Assembly (NCBI GenBank): GCA_934317215.1
Contig: CAKREH010000005.1
Span: 1-64,000, forward strand
Length of the DNA stretch: 64,000 bases
From: an uncultured Roseburia sp.
Lineage (GTDB): Bacteria; Bacillota; Clostridia; Lachnospirales; Lachnospiraceae
Direction of reading: 5' to 3'
The notes below the pieces were generated by a model, which ran no database searches, was not told the origin of the DNA, and worked only from the letters and a program-made list of their open reading frames with translations. Made by a program: the position numbers and the translations under genes. Numbering within the stretch: the first letter of the stretch is position 1; each line of letters opens with the position of its first letter. Shown piece after piece: positions 23,984 to 33,098 of the stretch.

Positions 23984-26322
23984 TAAAATACAACCTCAGC
24001 CTTGCCGTCCCCGTTGAACTCTACGATGACATTTTCTCCATCCTGTGTATAGGACGCACCCTTTACCTGCTTTGGAACACCGGCATTCATCAATGCCACT
24101 TTGGACGCCTTCTTACTCTCCACTGTGATTTCATAGGAAGTTCCATTCTTCACAACACATGCAGATGCTTCCTTTTCATTTTCCGTTCCATATACAACAG
24201 TCTCCGCTTTGACACCATCTTTCAATGCGTAAGCGCGGAATGTCACTCCGTCCGCATAATCATAAACCGCATTGTCATTTCTTGCACCCATAGCCACGAT
24301 GCTGCCCTCTTTGACATAGAGAGGAATGCTTAAATAACCATGTTTCTCTGTATACCATTTACCGCCCTCTTTGACTTCTCCGGTCAGTAAGGATGTCCAG
24401 GTTCCCTCCGGCAGATAGTACTCTGCGATGCTGTCATCACGGAAGATTGGTGCAGCCAGTAAGGAATCACCTAACATATACTGGGTTGCCAGATAAGCAC
24501 AGTTCTTATCCTCTGTAAATTCAAGTACCATGCTCCGCATCATCGGGATACCGGTCTTTGATGTCTCGATCGCATTGCGGTACAGATACGGCATTAAGGA
24601 TGCCTTAAGCTGTGCGAAATAACGTACCACATCTACTGCTTCCTCATCATATGCCCACGGCACACGGTAAGAAGTAGATCCGTGCAGTCTTGAATGGGAA
24701 GAAAGCAGACCGAACGCACACCATCTCTTATAGACATCCGGTGTGGAAGTGCTCTCAAATCCTCCGATATCATGGCTCCAGTATCCAAAACCGGAACTTG
24801 TCAGTGACAGGCCTCCGCGAAGGCTCTCCTCCATGGATTCATAGTCAGACCAGCAGTCACCGCCCCAGTGAACCGGGAATTTCTGTCCTCCTGCAGTTGC
24901 AGAACGTGCAAAAAGAACAGCCTCTTTTTCACCTTTTTTCTTCTTTAATACGTTAAATACAACCTTATTGTAAAGGTATGTATAGTAGTTATGCATCTTA
25001 ACCGGATCAGAACCGTCGTAATATACCGCATCTGTCGGGATTCTCTCACCAAAGTCGGTCTTGAAGCAGTCAACACCCATATCGAGCAGTGCCTCTAACT
25101 TTTTGCTGTACCACTCGCAGGCTGCAGGGTTGGTAAAGTCCACAATGGCAAGTCCTGGCTGCCACATATCCCACTGCCATACATCGCCATTTGGACGTTT
25201 TAAGAAGTAACCGCCCTCGACACCCTCTTTGAACATGGAGGACTCCTGTCCCACATAGCTGTTGATCCAGACACAGATCTTTAATCCTTTTGCTTTCAGA
25301 CGTTTTAACATGCCCTCCGGGTCCGGGAATACTCTTGAATCCCAGGTAAAATCACACCAGTTGAAATCTTTCATCCAGAAGCAGTCAAAATGGAATACGG
25401 ATAACGGGATCTTGCGGTCAAACATTCCATCGACAAAACTGTTGACTGTCTTTTCATCATAGTTTGTCGTAAAGGATGTGGACAGCCAGAGACCGAATGT
25501 CCACGGTGCCGGAAGTGACGGTTTTCCGGTAATGTCTGTATATCGCATCAGCACCTCTTTCATCGTCGGTCCGTTGATCAGGAAATAGTCAAGGTTTTCA
25601 CCCGGCACGGAAAATTCAACCTTGGTTACCATCTCTGTTGCAACTTCAAAGGACACGCGCTCCGGATGGTTTACAAACACACCGTATCCTTTATTGGAAA
25701 TATAAAACGGGATATTTTTATAAGACTGCTCTGTGGAAGTACCTCCATCCTCGTTCCAGATATCCACGCTCTGTCCATTTTTTACAAACGCAGAAAAACG
25801 CTCGCCAAGTCCATAGATCAGCTCGCCAACGGAAAGTGATAACTGCTCTCTCATATAAGCATCTTCCGGTCCTTTATCATAGGCAAAACCTTTCCAGTCG
25901 GTCTTCATGTATGCAAGATCTCTCCATCCGCTTGCAGTGATTTTCTCCTCACCGCGGTAGAATGTGAGTGCTCCGTTCTCTTTCTGCACTTCCAGGCGCA
26001 GTGTACCGCTTGAAATGACCAGTTTGTCCTCGGTCTCTTCCGCCTTTAAATGTCCGCTCTCCGCAGGTGCGATCTCAAATGACGGTGCCTTTTTCTGCAC
26101 GCCCATGTGATGATAAGTCTGAACCCTGAGCACTTCCTCATACGGCGCTGAGATCACGATCGTGAGGTTGATTCCTCCAAGGGTATCCCCTCGATGTGCG
26201 ATTTTGCTCGTCGGTGCACAGATCGTCACCTGATCTTTCTCGATTTTTGAAAAATATACCTCCGCCGGAGAAAAGCACTCGCAGCGCTCTTTCTGCAGCC
26301 AGCATCCATTACTGAATTTCAT
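23983..26322 (-). CDS. Glycoside hydrolase family 31 alpha-xylosidase (YicI-like)
   Basis: 779 aa, cytoplasmic, the length of YicI. The nucleophile region CFKTDFGERIPTDA matches the alpha-xylosidase type (KTDFGE). Other landmarks are FHFDCFWMKDFNWCDF, ARSATAGGQKFPVHWGGD and SHDIGGF. Predicted to release alpha-xylose from xyloglucan oligosaccharides, alpha-glucosidase being the alternative. The ATG at 26322 follows GGGAGGATTTATCAT; earlier in-frame starts pass through the tandem repeat at 26332-26449 and are rejected. Likely activated by the divergent YesN-type regulator. Confidence 0.92.
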   Translation of the reverse strand: MKFSNGCWLQKERCECFSPAEVYFSKIEKDQVTICAPTSKIAHRGDTLGGINLTIVISAPYEEVLRVQTYHHMGVQKKAPSFEIAPAESGHLKAEETEDKLVISSGTLRLEVQKENGALTFYRGEEKITASGWRDLAYMKTDWKGFAYDKGPEDAYMREQLSLSVGELIYGLGERFSAFVKNGQSVDIWNEDGGTSTEQSYKNIPFYISNKGYGVFVNHPERVSFEVATEMVTKVEFSVPGENLDYFLINGPTMKEVLMRYTDITGKPSLPAPWTFGLWLSTSFTTNYDEKTVNSFVDGMFDRKIPLSVFHFDCFWMKDFNWCDFTWDSRVFPDPEGMLKRLKAKGLKICVWINSYVGQESSMFKEGVEGGYFLKRPNGDVWQWDMWQPGLAIVDFTNPAACEWYSKKLEALLDMGVDCFKTDFGERIPTDAVYYDGSDPVKMHNYYTYLYNKVVFNVLKKKKGEKEAVLFARSATAGGQKFPVHWGGDCWSDYESMEESLRGGLSLTSSGFGYWSHDIGGFESTSTPDVYKRWCAFGLLSSHSRLHGSTSYRVPWAYDEEAVDVVRYFAQLKASLMPYLYRNAIETSKTGIPMMRSMVLEFTEDKNCAYLATQYMLGDSLLAAPIFRDDSIAEYYLPEGTWTSLLTGEVKEGGKWYTEKHGYLSIPLYVKEGSIVAMGARNDNAVYDYADGVTFRAYALKDGVKAETVVYGTENEKEASACVVKNGTSYEITVESKKASKVALMNAGVPKQVKGASYTQDGENVIVEFNGDGKAEVVF

Positions 26323-26331
26323 ATGATAAAT

Positions 26332-26449
26332 CCTCCCTGTTTTCCGAAGGAAAATGCGACTGCTATCAGGAGCAGAGGATTTTCCTCCTTGTTTTCCGAA
26401 GGAAAATGCGACTGCTATCAGAAGCAGAGGATTTCCCTCCCTGTTTCCC
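26332..26449. repeat. Short tandem repeat, 2.3 units of 52 bp, in the GH31 leader
   Basis: Units start at 26332, 26384 and 26436 (partial). Each has CCTCC(C/T)TG, a TTTTCC-gaa-GGAAAA hairpin, ATGCGA, a CTGCT/AGCAG hairpin and AGGATTT. The first unit adjoins, and supplies, the GGAGG ribosome binding site of GH31. A related array with a 54-bp period lies at 41939-42061. Confidence 0.85.
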
Positions 26450-26523
26450 TCATTTTGTCTCATCTTACTATACCCACCCTGCAAAAAATACCCCCTAAAT
26501 TGTACATAAAACACTCGATAAAT

Positions 26524-26552
26524 TTGACAAACAAAACGTTCGCATTTATACT
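26524..26552 (+). promoter_or_regulatory. Sigma-A promoter of the yesN-like gene
   Basis: TTGACA (26524-26529), exactly 17 bp, TATACT (26547-26552). A near-consensus housekeeping promoter 43 bp before the regulator ATG, with GGAAGG as ribosome binding site. Confidence 0.8.
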
Positions 26553-26594
26553 TACGTTTAGTATTTTTATCATTGGAACAGGAAGGTTATTTTT

Positions 26595-28148
26595 ATGTAT
26601 CGCGTTTTAATTGCAGATGATGAATCCATTATCCGGGAAGGTATCAAATGTCTGTTCGACTGGGAATCTCTCGGCTATACGATCGCCGGAGAAGCTGCAA
26701 ACGGTGAGACCGCCTATCAGCAGATTCTTGCCTTACAGCCGGATATCGTTCTCTTAGACATCCGCATGCCGGGAATGTCAGGGCTTGACGTCATCCGGGA
26801 GGCAAGAGCACAGGGTTTTACCGGTAAAGTCATTATCTTAAGCGGTTACTCTGATTTCAAATATGCGCAGGAAGCCATCCGTTACGGAGTGCAGTATTAT
26901 CTGACAAAGCCGATCGACGAGGATGAACTTGAGGAGATTCTTCGTTCGATCAAAGAAAACTTAGACAAGGATGCTGCAACTGCAAATACCCGGGAACATT
27001 ACCGTGAAAAGGCAAGAGAGACCATCATCCGCGATCTTTTAACGAATGATATCGATCTTTCCCACATAAATACAACAGATCTCCATCTGACAGCAGACAC
27101 CTATCAGGTTGTGATCTATGAGAAATACAGTCACAATACCGCAGATGCCTCCTATCGTTTTTCGGATCTTCTGCGCGTGACGAATCAGGACAATAACTCC
27201 TATGATAATATTACGCTGCAGTATCATGAGGTTATTTTGCTGAAAGGCACTTTTGCCATTCAAAAGTTTAACGATTTTCTGGAACGATATCAGAGAGAAC
27301 GTCGTCCACAGGAGAACTCTCCTCTCGACAGTCTCTTTATTACATACGGTGCACGCGTGTCCGATCTGTCGGAAGTCTATATTTCCTATACTCAGGCGAA
27401 ACAGCTCTTAGAGCGCCGTTTCTTCTGCGAACAGGAACAACACACGATCGGTTATGCCGACCTGCCGGATCCGAACTGTTTAAAATCCATCTTAAACGAC
27501 GCTTTTTTAAACCGTTACGCTACCAGCCTGTTTGAATATCTTCAGGCATTCAACCGCAATATGTTAGCGGAGACTTTAACACAGCTTACCAATGAACTTT
27601 ACCATGCTGCAGATTCGATTGATTCCATACGGCTTTTCCTGGCAGACCTTTATCTGCAGATCAAGGAACAGGCAAACCGGATTTACACTGGTGCAAATAT
27701 CCCGTTTCCGAGCAATGCGGATATCATCCGTCTGATCGAAGAAAAATATTATCTCTACGAGATCATCCTGTACTTTACGGAACAGTTTGAGATGATCATG
27801 TCCTCGATCGGTAACTCTTCCCGTGAAAGCGTGCTGGATGATATTCTGCACTACATCAACCACAACTATGCAAGCAATATCACATTAGAAAATATTGCAC
27901 CACTGTTTGGTTACAACAGCTCCTATCTCGGAAAGATTTTCCGCAAAAAGATGGGTGAAAACTTCAACTCATACGTCGATCATGTCCGCATCAAACACTC
28001 GATGGAACTTCTCTGTTCCTCAGAGTTAAAAGTTTATGCGATCGCAGAAAAAGTCGGCTACCGGAATGTCGATTATTTCCATATCAAGTTCAAAAAATAC
28101 GTTGGAAAAAGCCCTGCAGAATACAGGAAAGAACATAAAACTGAATAA
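26595..28148 (+). CDS. YesN-type AraC-family response regulator
   Basis: 517 aa. REC at 1-122 (ADDESIIREG, phosphosite VLLDIRMPGMSG, YLTKPID), a helical linker of about 280 residues, and a C-terminal AraC HTH pair (NITLENIAPLFGYNSSYLGK and VGYRNVDYFHIKFKKYVGKSP). These regulators usually pair with a YesM-type sensor, but none is adjacent. It is divergent from the GH31-GH3 pair and probably activates it in response to oligosaccharides. Confidence 0.93.
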   Translation: MYRVLIADDESIIREGIKCLFDWESLGYTIAGEAANGETAYQQILALQPDIVLLDIRMPGMSGLDVIREARAQGFTGKVIILSGYSDFKYAQEAIRYGVQYYLTKPIDEDELEEILRSIKENLDKDAATANTREHYREKARETIIRDLLTNDIDLSHINTTDLHLTADTYQVVIYEKYSHNTADASYRFSDLLRVTNQDNNSYDNITLQYHEVILLKGTFAIQKFNDFLERYQRERRPQENSPLDSLFITYGARVSDLSEVYISYTQAKQLLERRFFCEQEQHTIGYADLPDPNCLKSILNDAFLNRYATSLFEYLQAFNRNMLAETLTQLTNELYHAADSIDSIRLFLADLYLQIKEQANRIYTGANIPFPSNADIIRLIEEKYYLYEIILYFTEQFEMIMSSIGNSSRESVLDDILHYINHNYASNITLENIAPLFGYNSSYLGKIFRKKMGENFNSYVDHVRIKHSMELLCSSELKVYAIAEKVGYRNVDYFHIKFKKYVGKSPAEYRKEHKTE

Positions 28149-28162
28149 ACTTTCATAAAAAT

Positions 28163-28245
28163 CTTCATTCTTGCGCAGCTTTCTGCGCATCTCAAGTTTG
28201 TGCGTAAGCACAAATCTTGCGTGTGAAAAATCTTATTTTTCACAC
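28163..28245 (-). repeat. Leader-type repeat, orphan copy
   Basis: Carries the same ordered hairpins as 6734-6828: GTGTGAAAAAT/ATTTTTCACAC at 28221-28245, TTTGTGC/GCACAAA (with a TTAC loop) and GCGCAG-aaag-CTGCGC, then AAGAATGAAGATTTTTATG. Here the ATG at the end opens only an ORF antisense to the yesN-like gene, so no gene is served. Confidence 0.7.
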
Positions 28246-28248
28246 TAA

Positions 28249-28340
28249 CTGCCGCCTCCAGGTGAATATATGTACCCTTTTCTCTGTAAGTTCAGAAAAA
28301 GGGGAACATATCACCGTGAGGCGGCAGTTTTTATTTATAA
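28249..28340 (+). terminator. Long terminator hairpin of the yesN-like gene
   Basis: ACTGCCGCCTC pairs with GAGGCGGCAGT, followed by TTTTTATTT. Inside, ATATGT.CCCTTTT pairs with AAAAGGGGAACATAT, giving a stem of more than 30 nt. It also lies 60 bp beyond the stop of the opposing ABC gene and could serve both. Confidence 0.8.
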
Positions 28341-28401
28341 AATCCGGGTGTCAAATGGTGTTTTCCGGTTTTTTGATTGGCAAATGGCACCGCAGTGTCC
28401 G

Positions 28402-30186
28402 TCATTTTAAGAAATCATACTGTGACATATAAAGTTTATAATACTCACCCTTCTGTTCCATCAGTGCGTCATGATTTCCACGCTCTAAAATATCGCCTTT
28501 GTCTACATATAAGATGCAGTCGGCATTTTTGATCGTGGAGAGCCTGTGTGCAATGATAAACGAGGTTCTTCCTTTCAAAAGCTCATTTAATCCCTTCTGT
28601 AAAAGCAGTTCCGTCTCAGTATCAATGCTCGAAGTCGCCTCATCTAAGATTAAGATCTTCGGATCGGCAAGCAGCGCTCTTGCAAAAGAAATCAGCTGCC
28701 GCTGTCCGGCGGATAGCCTGCTTCCTCTCTCATTGACTTGTGTCTCATATCCGTTTTCCATTTCCATAATAAAATCATGGGCGCAGACTGTTTTTGCGGC
28801 ACGGATGACTTCCTCGTCCGTCGCACTGCGGTTGCCATAGCGGATATTATCCATGATCGTCCCGGCAAAAATAAAGCTGTCCTGCATCATGATTCCCATC
28901 TGGGTGCGCAGTGAATGAAGTGTCACCTTCGAGATATCAATGCCATCGATGGTGATTTTCCCGGAATCCACATTGTAAAAACGGCTGATGAGATTTACGA
29001 TCGTGGATTTTCCTGCCCCAGTCGGGCCGACGATTGCATACGTTTCACCCGGTTTTGCCGTAAAATTGATATCCTCCAAAATCTTCTGCCCTGACTCATA
29101 ACCAAAGGACACATGGGAAAACTTCACTTCTCCTGCCACCTCCGGCATCGGGATTGCATCCGGCTCATCCCTGACACCCACCGGCTCATCGATCGTCTCA
29201 AAAATCCTCTCAAGATAAGAGATGGCTGTCAAAAGAGAATTGTAAAATCCGGCAAGTGTGTTGATCGGTGCCCAGAAACGCCCAATGTACGCGGTAAATG
29301 CGATCAGAACACCGACGGTCAGTGTCATATCCGGTGCTAAAATCCAACGGACACCCAGCACATAGATCAGTGCCGTCGTAAATGTCGAAATAATATCCAC
29401 GCTCGGTCCCATCGTAAAGTTAAACATTACCGCACGCATCCAGGATTTCCGGTAATTTTTACTTAGGTTATTAAAGATTCCGGTATTCTCATTTTCCCTT
29501 ACAAAAGACTGTGTCACACGGATTCCATTGATACTCTCCGCAATGTACGCATTTAAGTTTGACTGTTTGTTGCTCTGGATCTGCCATGCCCTGCGCTGTT
29601 TTTTCTTGATTAAGATAATCACAAATGCAAGAACCGGCAGTCCGCACAGACAGATCAGCGTCAGCCGGACATCGAGTGCAAACATAAACATCAGGATAAA
29701 GATCAGGTTGCACAGATCTGTGAATGTGTTGACAATACCATTGCTCAAAAGATCACTTAGGCTGTTCACATAATTGACCACACGCACCTGAATTTTTCCA
29801 TGTGGTCTGTCATCATAATAGGAAAACGGAAGTTCCTGCAGATGACAGAAAATATCATAGCGGATGTCATGTACGATATCCTGCCCGATCACACTCATGG
29901 TCTTGATCTTGATCCGCAGGGAAAGACCCGAATAAAGTGCGATCAGCAATGTCGCAATACTGTAAAATGTGATCGATTTCATATCTTTTTCCGGGATGCT
30001 GTGATCCATCACATTCTGGAAAAAGATCGGGATCGCCATGGTAAGTGCCGAGGAAGAAAGCATCAGAAGAATCACGCCTGCCATCTTCTTTTTGTAGGGA
30101 GCAATGTAACCTGCAAGACGTTTGAGCTGGTTTACATCAAAACTGTCCTCTAATATCTCATCCATATCATATCTGTTTCTTGCCAT
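28402..30186 (-). CDS. Heterodimeric ABC exporter, subunit B
   Basis: 594 aa: six-helix membrane domain to about residue 325, then an ATPase domain. Walker A GPTGAGKST, Walker B ILILDEATSSID with the catalytic Glu, H-loop IIAHRLS. The signature is altered to LSAGQRQLISFA. The partner gene ends two bases upstream and carries the complementary defect (see its entry), so the two form an LmrCD/TM287-288 type heterodimer with one consensus ATP site. Likely a multidrug or peptide exporter. Confidence 0.93.
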   Translation of the reverse strand: MARNRYDMDEILEDSFDVNQLKRLAGYIAPYKKKMAGVILLMLSSSALTMAIPIFFQNVMDHSIPEKDMKSITFYSIATLLIALYSGLSLRIKIKTMSVIGQDIVHDIRYDIFCHLQELPFSYYDDRPHGKIQVRVVNYVNSLSDLLSNGIVNTFTDLCNLIFILMFMFALDVRLTLICLCGLPVLAFVIILIKKKQRRAWQIQSNKQSNLNAYIAESINGIRVTQSFVRENENTGIFNNLSKNYRKSWMRAVMFNFTMGPSVDIISTFTTALIYVLGVRWILAPDMTLTVGVLIAFTAYIGRFWAPINTLAGFYNSLLTAISYLERIFETIDEPVGVRDEPDAIPMPEVAGEVKFSHVSFGYESGQKILEDINFTAKPGETYAIVGPTGAGKSTIVNLISRFYNVDSGKITIDGIDISKVTLHSLRTQMGIMMQDSFIFAGTIMDNIRYGNRSATDEEVIRAAKTVCAHDFIMEMENGYETQVNERGSRLSAGQRQLISFARALLADPKILILDEATSSIDTETELLLQKGLNELLKGRTSFIIAHRLSTIKNADCILYVDKGDILERGNHDALMEQKGEYYKLYMSQYDFLK

Positions 30187-30187
30187 C

Positions 30188-31942
30188 TTATTTCTCCCCC
30201 TTTCCGTTTAAAATTTCCTGTGGGATCTCGCCATACTGGTTATGGAAAGCCGTCGCGTAATAACCTCCCGCCGCCACTAACTGCTCATGTGTTCCCTGTT
30301 CAATGATGCGTCCGTTATCCATGACAAGAATCAGATCTGCGTCTCTAATGGAAGAAATGCGGTACGCAATGACAAATATCGTGCACTTGTTATCTAATTT
30401 CTTCAACTGGCTCTGGATATAACTCTCCGTCTCCATATCGACCGCCGATGTCGTATCGTCAAGAATCAGGATCGACGGATCTTTCAGCAGTGCCCTCGCA
30501 AGGGAGATACGCTGTTTCTGTCCGCCGGAAAGTCCGACACCGCGCTCACCCACGATCGTATCATATCCATCCGGAAGTGCCTGGATAAAATGATTGGCAT
30601 CCGCCATGATCGCAGCCTGTTTGACTTCTTCGAACGAACAATTCGGCCTTCCGTATGCGATATTTCCTTCAATCGTATCCGAAAAAAGGAACACATCCTG
30701 CATCGCCATGCCGATATTGTCACGCAGGTTATAAAGATCCATGTCGCGGACATTCACACCATCCACAAGCACTTCACCGGAAGTCGTATCATAAAACCGG
30801 CAGAGCAGATTCATGATCGTTGATTTTCCAGCTCCGGTAGAACCAATGATACCGACGGTCTGCCCCGGTTTTACCTTGAAATTGACATCCATGACAATAT
30901 CTTCGTCATCCGCACGGTAAGATACATTTTTAAACTCGATCTCACCTTTCAGATGTTTCTTCACTACTCCAGATACCGGTGTTTTTACATGCGGCTCTTC
31001 ACTGTAAGTCGCATAGATTTTCTCCACGGACGTTGTAAAGTTGCTGATATCGTTGACCAGCCATCCTGCCTGGCGCAGCGGGTTGTTTAACATCCACAGA
31101 TAGCCGTTCACCGTCACGAGCTGTCCTAACGTGATCTCTCCCTGAATGACCATATAGCCGCCGTAGAGGATCAGGATGATCGTCAGTGCATAGGAAAGCA
31201 CCTCAAATATCGGCACATATTTCATCCAGATCTTTGACGCATCGATCTGCGCCTCACGGAATTTATCATTTTCCTTATTGAATTTTTCAATCTCAAAATC
31301 TTCTTTTGCAAATGCTTTTACCACACGGTTTCCACTAACATTTTCCTGCACAAACGCATTGAGTGAGGAAAAACAGTCACGGTTGCGCTTGAATGCCGGA
31401 CGTACCTCTTTCGTCTGACGGCAGGTTGCAAACGCCGTAAACGGCAAAACCACAAGCATGGCAAGTGCCAGTTTCGTGTTGACCGTAAAGATCATGAGCA
31501 GTGCAAACACAAACATCAGCACACTCTGGTAAACCATATAGACCACATATGCCACAAAGTGACGGATCGCATCCATATCTCCGGTCTGGCGGCTCATCAG
31601 ATCTCCGGTACGTTTCTTATTGTAAAATGCAAAATCTTCCTCTAATAATTTCCGGTAGACTTTGTCTCTCATATCGTACAAAACGCCCTGCGACGCCGTC
31701 TCAAATGCGACCTGAAACAGAAAACGCAAGACTCCCATCACGATCGTGACTCCGATCAGACATCCGATAAACGGCATCAGTCTGTCATATTTTCCACCGC
31801 TTATGACCTGATCTACGATCTGCCCGGATATGTACGGATTTACCACCGAAAGCACTGATACCGCTGTGGTCAGCAAAATTCCAACTATCATTAACCCCCG
31901 GTACTTTTTCAGAAATGAAAAGAACCACTTCATTGGTGTCAT
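30188..31942 (-). CDS. Heterodimeric ABC exporter, subunit A (degenerate ATP site)
   Basis: 584 aa from the ATG at 31942 (AGGAGG 8 bases upstream; the longer upstream reading crosses the promoter). Membrane domain 1-330, then Walker A GSTGAGKST, a canonical LSGGQKQRISLA signature, but Walker B ILILDDTTSAVD has Asp in place of the catalytic Glu and the H-loop His is Tyr (FVIAYRIS). This is the usual asymmetry of heterodimeric exporters. Transcribed from a weak promoter with AraC-type sites upstream, divergent from an AraC gene. Confidence 0.93.
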   Translation of the reverse strand: MTPMKWFFSFLKKYRGLMIVGILLTTAVSVLSVVNPYISGQIVDQVISGGKYDRLMPFIGCLIGVTIVMGVLRFLFQVAFETASQGVLYDMRDKVYRKLLEEDFAFYNKKRTGDLMSRQTGDMDAIRHFVAYVVYMVYQSVLMFVFALLMIFTVNTKLALAMLVVLPFTAFATCRQTKEVRPAFKRNRDCFSSLNAFVQENVSGNRVVKAFAKEDFEIEKFNKENDKFREAQIDASKIWMKYVPIFEVLSYALTIILILYGGYMVIQGEITLGQLVTVNGYLWMLNNPLRQAGWLVNDISNFTTSVEKIYATYSEEPHVKTPVSGVVKKHLKGEIEFKNVSYRADDEDIVMDVNFKVKPGQTVGIIGSTGAGKSTIMNLLCRFYDTTSGEVLVDGVNVRDMDLYNLRDNIGMAMQDVFLFSDTIEGNIAYGRPNCSFEEVKQAAIMADANHFIQALPDGYDTIVGERGVGLSGGQKQRISLARALLKDPSILILDDTTSAVDMETESYIQSQLKKLDNKCTIFVIAYRISSIRDADLILVMDNGRIIEQGTHEQLVAAGGYYATAFHNQYGEIPQEILNGKGEK

Positions 31943-32022
31943 AATACCCCTCCTACTCCCTTTTCTTTTTGCCTTTCGGATTTTCAGTATAGTACTTTTG
32001 GGATAAAAAGGAATGTAATATC

Positions 32023-32051
32023 TTGCACCGTTCATGTTATTTTTTGCACCG
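32023..32051. promoter_or_regulatory. Direct repeats for an AraC-type regulator
   Basis: TTGCACCG occurs at 32023-32030 and 32044-32051, 21 bp apart or two helical turns, the spacing of AraC half sites. A TATACT -10 for the exporter operon lies at 31986-31991 on the minus strand, without a good -35, which fits activation from these sites by the divergent AraC protein. Confidence 0.55.
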
Positions 32052-32138
32052 GAAGGGATGGTTTCTGACAGAGAATATGTTATACTGTGATGTGGATCAT
32101 AAAAAGTGTATTTAAAATGAAGAAATGGAGACTTTACT

Positions 32139-33014
32139 ATGTGCTGCGACAACCGGGAACAACTGCTTGACCAACTGAATCCGACTTTTCTATTTACCTG
32201 GAAAGGCACACGTTTGAAAGACGAGGAGCGCTATCACAGCCATGATTTTATCGAGATGGCTTTTATTTTGTCCGGTCACGGCAAATACAAGATTGCGGAC
32301 AGGCTCTATGATGTGTCCGAGGGGGATATCATCATCTTAAATCCGGGGCAGAAGCATCAGGCACTCTGCACGAATCCTGCCAATCCGACCACGGAGTTTT
32401 TTGTCGGTTTATGTGATGTCCGTTTTCCGGATTTCCCGGAAAATTATCTGCCGCTGCATTTAAAAGAACCGGCTGTTGATCCTTCCGCACAGTCTCCGAT
32501 TTTACATACTTCCGGTGAATTACGGCAGAAACTTTTTAAGATCTGTACATCCATGAGTGCTGAAAATGATGTCTGCCGCAGCGGACGTTATATCATGTTA
32601 AAAAGTTATCTGATGCAGATGTTAATACTGCTGCTTCGGGAACAGAGTGAACCGGTGCGGATCAATACCGGCTGTTCGTTTGAATCCACCAGCAAAAAAT
32701 ATGTGGTCGACCAGATCGTAAATTATTTTGAGGATCATTACAGTGAAAAGATTTCATTAGACCAGATTGCGGAAAATATGTACTTGAGCCCTTTTTATAT
32801 CTCGCGAATCTTTAAAAGCGAGACAGGGGATACACCGATCCGCCACCTGATCAATATCCGTTTGGAAAAAGCAAAAGAATTGTTAGAAAACGGTTTTGAC
32901 GGCAGCATCCAGGAAGTCGCAGCCAAAGTTGGCTACGACGATGTCTATCATTTCAGTAAACTGTTTAAAAAACGGTTTGGTATGCCGCCTTCAAAAATCC
33001 GCAGATTATCCTGA
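32139..33014 (+). CDS. AraC-family regulator with cupin sensor domain
   Basis: 291 aa. An N-terminal cupin (RYHSHDFIEMAFILSGHGKY, DIIILNPGQKHQ) for a small ligand, and a C-terminal pair of HTH motifs (KISLDQIAENMYLSPFYISR and VGYDDVYHFSKLFKKRFGMPPS). Divergent from the ABC exporter operon, which it probably activates. There is no strong Shine-Dalgarno; the annotated ATG follows GAAATGGAGACTTTACT. Confidence 0.9.
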   Translation: MCCDNREQLLDQLNPTFLFTWKGTRLKDEERYHSHDFIEMAFILSGHGKYKIADRLYDVSEGDIIILNPGQKHQALCTNPANPTTEFFVGLCDVRFPDFPENYLPLHLKEPAVDPSAQSPILHTSGELRQKLFKICTSMSAENDVCRSGRYIMLKSYLMQMLILLLREQSEPVRINTGCSFESTSKKYVVDQIVNYFEDHYSEKISLDQIAENMYLSPFYISRIFKSETGDTPIRHLINIRLEKAKELLENGFDGSIQEVAAKVGYDDVYHFSKLFKKRFGMPPSKIRRLS

Positions 33015-33098
33015 TACGCTGTATTTCAGCCAGACAATCCAGGATCTTTACTGAATAACCTGTGTATGGTCATACTTCATTTTTCCACTGACTGCACC

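Noticed and set aside
26332..26449. CRISPR array
   Set aside because: Only 2.3 copies, adjacent units without unique spacers, no cas genes; it is a simple tandem repeat, as is 41939-42061.
28026..28211. 61-aa ORF on the minus strand after the orphan leader repeat
   Set aside because: It runs antisense through the 3' end of the yesN-like gene and its coding pattern is not protein-like.
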